Source: Azospirillaceae bacterium
GTDB lineage: Bacteria > Pseudomonadota > Alphaproteobacteria > Azospirillales > Azospirillaceae
Assembly (NCBI GenBank): GCA_035645145.1
Contig: DASQNC010000035.1
Location: forward strand, 1 to 55,767
Direction of reading: 5' to 3'
DNA: 55,767 nucleotides
In this document: positions 52,444-55,767 of the stretch, one piece after another
Position numbering within the stretch: position 1 is the first letter of the stretch
Layout of the letters: each line of letters starts with the position of its first letter
Position numbers and translations under genes: made by a program
Notes under the pieces: generated by a model
Database searches by the model: none
What the model was told of the DNA's origin: nothing
What the model saw: only the letters and a program-made list of their open reading frames with translations

Positions 52444-53478
52444 ATGAACGCCGCCATTCCAACCACCACCGCCGAACCGCCCGTGTCGACAGTTCATCCG
52501 GAGCTGCACCACTACACCACCCTCCCTGGCCTCGAGGGCATCTGGCTGAGTGGGCACCTTCGGGCCTCTCGCCACGACAACATGAACGACGCCGGTGAGC
52601 TGCTGCAGCTGCGCCCACTGCTGGTTCCTATAGTTCGGACACACGTGCTCAACGTCCTGAGAGCCGAGGTAGAGCGCAATCCGGCCATCATCCAACAGAT
52701 CACAGGCCGAGGTGGTTTTCAGGCGCTCGCGGCCCGCGAGGCCGAAGCCTTTGTCGATCTCCTCTACCGCGCGACCTTCGGCGGTCAGGGAGAGCCCGGG
52801 TTCGCAACCCCATTTCTCGCCTGCTTCTGCACGCACAGCGGTGACAATGAGTACGAGCGGCAGAACGGGCTGCTGAGCCAGTGGCGCGGCTACGCCGGGG
52901 ACGGAGGGGTCGCGATCGTGTTCGACGCCAGCGGGCTTGAGCAGCTGCTGCAGCGTGAATACGAGAGCGCTGCCTTTGCCCATCTGGGCTTCGCGGATGT
53001 CATCTATGCTGACGATGCGCTCCGGTTCGAGCAGCGCTTCTCGGAACTGATCGCAAAGGCAGACGACGGCTTTCTGGCAGCGTTGAAGGGAGAGGACCCT
53101 GGCGGCAAAGCCATCGGCGCCCTCTTTACTCCACTGGTGGCGGCAGCGCCCCGCTTGAAGCACCGTGGATACCACGAAGAGCGTGAGGTGCGGGTGATTG
53201 CCTGCCCGACGTCACCGAGCACGCTGGAAGCGTTTCGGACGGATCCCCACTACAGGGAAGACAAGCCCTTGAAGCCGGTCCGGCAAGACAAACGCCCAGA
53301 CGGTAGCAAGCGCCATTACATCGAGCTGTTCACCGGCATCCCCGATGGGGTGCGCCCGCACATCAAGCGCATCATCGTCGGTCCCGGGCCCAGCCAGGAC
53401 GAGGCCGCTCGACGTGCCGCAGAGTTGACCGCCGGACGGGTGCCGATCACGAAGTCGGCAACGCCGTACCGGAGCTGA
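52444..53478 (+). CDS. DUF2971 protein
   Basis: This 344-aa protein has the DUF2971 hallmarks: LHHYTTLPGLEGIWLSGHL, then ASRHDNMNDAGE near the N-terminus, FLACFCTH in the middle and LLSQWRGYAGDGGVAIVFD. It ends with a KRIIVGPGPSQDEA segment. The family has been linked to phage resistance loci and has an ADP-ribosyltransferase-like appearance, but no biochemical role is established to my knowledge. It is a single gene lying between direct repeats A and B, so it looks like cargo carried in and out at that site. Codon use is somewhat different from the recombinase gene. Confidence 0.85.
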   Translation: MNAAIPTTTAEPPVSTVHPELHHYTTLPGLEGIWLSGHLRASRHDNMNDAGELLQLRPLLVPIVRTHVLNVLRAEVERNPAIIQQITGRGGFQALAAREAEAFVDLLYRATFGGQGEPGFATPFLACFCTHSGDNEYERQNGLLSQWRGYAGDGGVAIVFDASGLEQLLQREYESAAFAHLGFADVIYADDALRFEQRFSELIAKADDGFLAALKGEDPGGKAIGALFTPLVAAAPRLKHRGYHEEREVRVIACPTSPSTLEAFRTDPHYREDKPLKPVRQDKRPDGSKRHYIELFTGIPDGVRPHIKRIIVGPGPSQDEAARRAAELTAGRVPITKSATPYRS

Positions 53479-53680
53479 GACCAAGCGCCCTGGCCTCGGC
53501 TCGGGCAGCCCGCGCCCAGGCGTAGGCCGAAGGCGAGACGTCGAAAGCGTTCACGGCCGCGGCAGCGGCCGCAGCACCCTCTCAGCGACGAACATTCGCC
53601 GGCTCCGTCGGCGCCCAGGCTGCCTCGGTCGATCCGGGGCACCGCAACACGATCGGGAGCAGGTCAGTCTGCGCGACGAA
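53479..53680. other. Short non-coding stretch after the DUF2971 gene
   Basis: No gene, terminator or RNA recognised. It contains CGCGGCAGCGGCCGC-type GC repeats only. Confidence 0.4.
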
Positions 53681-53731
53681 CCCGAACCGGCGGATGGACG
53701 GGCGGAGAACGGGGGTGAAAATACCGCTCAA
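53681..53731 (+). repeat. 51-bp direct repeat B (right of DUF2971 gene)
   Basis: This is the partner of 52190-52240 (46/51 identical). Unlike copy A it continues directly into AAAAGCCGTGTGCGG and the palindromic repeat that abuts tRNA-Ser, so copy B is the uninterrupted form and copy A the displaced one. Confidence 0.8.
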
Positions 53732-53842
53732 AAAGCCGTGTGCGGGGTCTCCGCGGTTCGGGAAGACCCGCGCGAACCGCCGCAACCCCGGGCCTTTCGG
53801 CGCCGGGTCGCGGAGACCGGTCTGTCTTGAAGACTGGATGGC
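53681..53842. repeat. Dispersed palindromic repeat, copy 3, abutting tRNA-Ser
   Basis: GGTCTCCGCG (53746-53755) and CGCGGAGACC (53809-53818) form the outer arms of an imperfect palindrome, followed by GGTCTGTCTTGAAGACTGG and then directly by the CCA end of the tRNA gene. It aligns with 5751-5905 and 19198-19330. In tRNA orientation it lies immediately downstream of the gene, where it could fold in the precursor transcript and act as a processing or termination structure. Confidence 0.7.
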
Positions 53843-53930
53843 GGAGAGGATGGGATTCGAACCCACGGTACGGGTTTCCCCGTACAACGGTTTAGCAAAC
53901 CGCCGCCTTCAGCCACTCGGCCACCTCTCC
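53839..53930 (-). tRNA. tRNA-Ser(GCU)
   Basis: On the minus strand the acceptor stem GGAGAGG pairs with CCTCTCC, with G as discriminator and an encoded CCA at 53841-53839. The anticodon loop TTGCTAA gives anticodon GCU (reads AGC/AGU). A long variable arm (GTACGGG/CCCGTAC) is typical of serine tRNAs, and the T loop is GTTCGAATC. Its 3' end faces the island, as expected for a tRNA-linked integration hotspot. Confidence 0.97.
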
Positions 53931-54265
53931 ACACCGGCGCGGGGCGGAACCGCGCCGTGACGGGACTTGTAGCGGTGCGCCCCGCGCCGTGTCAACGCGC
54001 GGGGCATGCCACCCACCATATTTGGACCACTTTGGAGCCCGTCGGCCCCATCGGACCGGCTCACGCCACCCAGGGCGGGACCATTCCTCCGACACACCGG
54101 TACGAATCCGCCCCCGTCACCCGCCCTATCGTCGCGTGCGCCCCTGGGGGCGGGCAAGGCCCGGCACAATGAAAAGGGGCACTGTTCGGTGAACAGTGCC
54201 CCCTAAAAAACCAGCCCTGCCCGTTGGCCGCAGCACCCGCGCCGCGGCCAGCGGGGTGCCGGCCC
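53931..54265. other. Intergenic between gatB and tRNA-Ser
   Basis: It contains the gatB terminator (54172-54202) and presumably the tRNA promoter around 53940-54000 on the minus strand, where I see no clear -10. There is no ORF. Confidence 0.6.
54172..54202 (-). terminator. Rho-independent terminator of gatB
   Basis: GGGGCACTGTTC (54176-54187) and GAACAGTGCCCC (54191-54202) make a perfect 12-bp stem with a GGT loop. On the minus strand the stem is followed by TTTTC (54175-54171), 64 bp after the gatB stop. An A/T-run on the other side would not aid plus-strand termination. Confidence 0.88.
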
Positions 54266-55747
54266 TCAACCCTTCAGCTTTTTCGCCAGCAGCTCGTTGA
54301 CCAGGGCCGGGTTGGCCTTGCCCTGCGTGGCCTTCATGGTCTGGCCGACGAAGAAGCCGAACAGTTTGTCCTTGCCGGACCGGAACTCGGCCACCTTGTC
54401 GGCGTTGGCCGCCATCACCGCGTCGATGGCCGACTCGATGGCCCCCGTGTCGGTGACCTGACGCAGCCCCTTTTCCTCGACGATCGCGGCGGCATCCTTG
54501 CCGGTCTCGAACATCTCGGCGAACACCTCCTTGGCGATGCGGCCGGAGATGGTGTTGTCCGCGATGAGGTCGATCAGGCCGCCGAGCTGTTCCGCCGTGA
54601 TCGGGCTGTCCTCGATCTCCTTGCCGGCCTTGTTCAGCAGGCCGAAGAAGTCGCCGGTGACCCAGTTCGCCGCCAGCTTGCCGTCGCGCCCCTTGGCAAC
54701 GGCCTCGTAGAAATCGGCCTTGCCCCGGTCCGCCACCAGCACGCCCGCGTCGTAGACCGAAAGCCCGTACTGTTCGATGAAGCGCTGCTTCTTCTCGTCG
54801 GGCAATTCGGGCAGCGTCCGCCGGATCCCATCAACCCAAGCCTGGTCCAACACCAGGGGCAGAAGGTCGGGATCGGGGAAGTAGCGGTAGTCGTGCGCCT
54901 CCTCCTTGTTGCGCATGGAGCGCGTCTCGCCGCGATTGGGATCGAAGAGCCGCGTCTCCTGCTGCACCGCGCCGCCATCCTCGAGGATGCCGATCTGGCG
55001 CCGCGCCTCGTATTCGATCGCCTGGGCGGCGAAGCGCACCGAATTGACGTTCTTGATCTCGCAGCGCGTGCCGAACGGCTCGCCCGGCCGGCGCACCGAC
55101 ACGTTGATGTCGGCGCGCAGATTCCCCTTCTCCATGTCGGCGTCGGACGTGCCCAGATAGCGCAGCAGTTGGCGCAGCTTGTTGATGAAGGCCTTCGCCT
55201 CCTCGGCCGAGCGCATGTCGGGCTTCGACACGATCTCCATCAGCGCCACGCCGGAGCGGTTGAGGTCCACGAAGCTCATGGTCGCATGCTGGTCGTGCAG
55301 CGACTTGCCGGCGTCCTGCTCCAGGTGCAGCCGCTCGATGCCGATCCTCACCTCCTCGCCGGGGCCGAGTTCGACGATAACCTCGCCCGCGCCGACGATC
55401 GGCTGGTCGTATTGCGAGATCTGATAGCCCTGCGGCAGGTCGGGATAGAAGTAGTTCTTGCGGGCGAAGACCGAGCGGTGATTGATCCTCGCCTTGAGTC
55501 CCAGGCCGGTGCGGATCGCCTGGCGCACGCATTCCTCGTTGATGACCGGCAGCATGCCGGGCATGGCGGCGTCCACGAGGCTGACGTTCCGGTTCGGCTC
55601 GGCCCCGAAGGCTGTCGAGGCGCCCGAGAAGAGCTTGGCGTTGGAGGCGACCTGGGCGTGCACCTCCAGGCCGATGACGACTTCCCAGTCGCCGGTGGCG
55701 CCGGGGATCAGGTTCTTCGGGTTCGTGTTGCGGGTCTCGGCGATCAT
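54266..55747 (-). CDS. gatB: Aspartyl/glutamyl-tRNA(Asn/Gln) amidotransferase subunit B
   Basis: This 493-aa GatB is of normal length. It activates mischarged Glu-tRNA(Gln) and Asp-tRNA(Asn) with ATP and transfers ammonia delivered by GatA, within the GatCAB complex. Family blocks are [11 protein letters not shown] at the N-terminus, [18 protein letters not shown], the cradle-domain [22 protein letters not shown] and RCEIKNVNS, then [12 protein letters not shown]. The C-terminal YqeY-like tail domain ends with [13 protein letters not shown]. The ATG at 55747 is 21 bp from the window edge, so gatA, the usual upstream neighbour, cannot be seen. A strong terminator follows. It marks the return to the conserved chromosome. 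Confidence 0.98.
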   Translation of the reverse strand: MIAETRNTNPKNLIPGATGDWEVVIGLEVHAQVASNAKLFSGASTAFGAEPNRNVSLVDAAMPGMLPVINEECVRQAIRTGLGLKARINHRSVFARKNYFYPDLPQGYQISQYDQPIVGAGEVIVELGPGEEVRIGIERLHLEQDAGKSLHDQHATMSFVDLNRSGVALMEIVSKPDMRSAEEAKAFINKLRQLLRYLGTSDADMEKGNLRADINVSVRRPGEPFGTRCEIKNVNSVRFAAQAIEYEARRQIGILEDGGAVQQETRLFDPNRGETRSMRNKEEAHDYRYFPDPDLLPLVLDQAWVDGIRRTLPELPDEKKQRFIEQYGLSVYDAGVLVADRGKADFYEAVAKGRDGKLAANWVTGDFFGLLNKAGKEIEDSPITAEQLGGLIDLIADNTISGRIAKEVFAEMFETGKDAAAIVEEKGLRQVTDTGAIESAIDAVMAANADKVAEFRSGKDKLFGFFVGQTMKATQGKANPALVNELLAKKLKG

Positions 55748-55767
55748 CGTTCGGGTCGGTCCTGGTG

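Larger units (their letters stand above)
19427..53838. mobile_element. Putative genomic island next to tRNA-Ser(GCU), nuclease-rich with a phage-like cassette
   Basis: The region lies between repeat copy 2 (ending with GGATGGCGGAG) and repeat copy 3, which abuts the 3' end of tRNA-Ser(GCU) with the same GGATGGCGGAG. It contains IS elements, many unrelated nuclease-type genes on both strands, composition changes, a terminase/methyltransferase cassette and a large serine recombinase. Flanks on both sides are housekeeping-type genes. The exact ends are uncertain because the shared repeat is longer than a simple attachment site, and the cluster may be several islands stacked at one hotspot. Confidence 0.55.

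Noticed and set aside
19198-53842. Simple tRNA attachment-site pair (attL/attR) from the shared GGATGGCGGAG
   Set aside because: The similarity extends over more than 100 bp upstream of the tRNA end and a third copy exists at 5.8 kb, so it is a dispersed repeat; no tyrosine integrase is present.
53694-53960. Short plus-strand ORF running through the tRNA region
   Set aside because: Its C-terminus is the antisense translation of tRNA-Ser(GCU), a well-known annotation artefact; the upstream part is the dispersed repeat.
1-55767. CRISPR array
   Set aside because: No regularly spaced identical repeats with unique spacers were seen on either strand.

Overview
The window is GC-rich DNA with the codon bias and protein families of an alphaproteobacterium, most likely a Rhodospirillales/Azospirillaceae-type genome. 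This is inferred from the GatB sequence, the opp/dpp-type peptide operon, the DUF5681/DUF3489/DUF2924/serine-recombinase module and the abundance of antisense 'shadow' ORFs typical of very GC-rich alphaproteobacteria. No species can be named from the sequence alone.

Bases 1 to about 19,016 look like ordinary chromosome. Two class III nucleotide cyclases lie head-to-tail on the minus strand; the first is a SAM-like/cyclase/AAA-ATPase protein that runs off the left edge. They are followed by a manganese-cupin of the hydroxynitrile-lyase type, a short-chain dehydrogenase, a thiamine-diphosphate enzyme of the pyruvate oxidase/dehydrogenase type and a small membrane protein. A divergent peptide-use locus comes next. 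On the minus strand are a solute-binding protein, two permeases, two ATPases, a self-processing P1 peptidase (NylC-like) and an M20 metallopeptidase, most joined by 4-bp ATGA overlaps. On the plus strand are a second self-processing P1 peptidase (DmpA-like) and an RpiR regulator. A perfect 8-bp inverted repeat sits between the two arms.

Bases about 19,427 to 53,838 form an accessory island that ends beside tRNA-Ser(GCU). Its left part is unusually rich in nuclease folds. It carries a PLD-family nuclease, a PD-(D/E)XK protein, a DUF3883 protein, a YaaW/UPF0174 fusion, a membrane-anchored HNH protein, a two-gene alpha-solenoid plus PD-(D/E)XK operon, a 1760-aa STAND-like NTPase with an N-terminal nuclease, a 1668-aa SF1 helicase-nuclease fusion, a Cys-His-Asp protein and a DUF4365-like nuclease. 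A full-length but frameshifted IS630 element and an internally deleted IS630 derivative lie among them. This is the layout of a defence island, although no defence activity can be proven from sequence.

The right part of the island is a compact phage-like cassette: an unknown protein, a ParB/DNA methyltransferase, DUF5681, a terminase large subunit, DUF3489, DUF2924 and a large serine recombinase. No capsid, portal or tail gene accompanies it. Just downstream, a DUF2971 gene sits between two 51-bp direct repeats. A third relative of this repeat lies near 5.75 kb, next to a remnant of a recombinase C-terminus, which suggests an old excision or insertion scar in the backbone.

The window ends with tRNA-Ser(GCU), a clean Rho-independent terminator and gatB on the minus strand.
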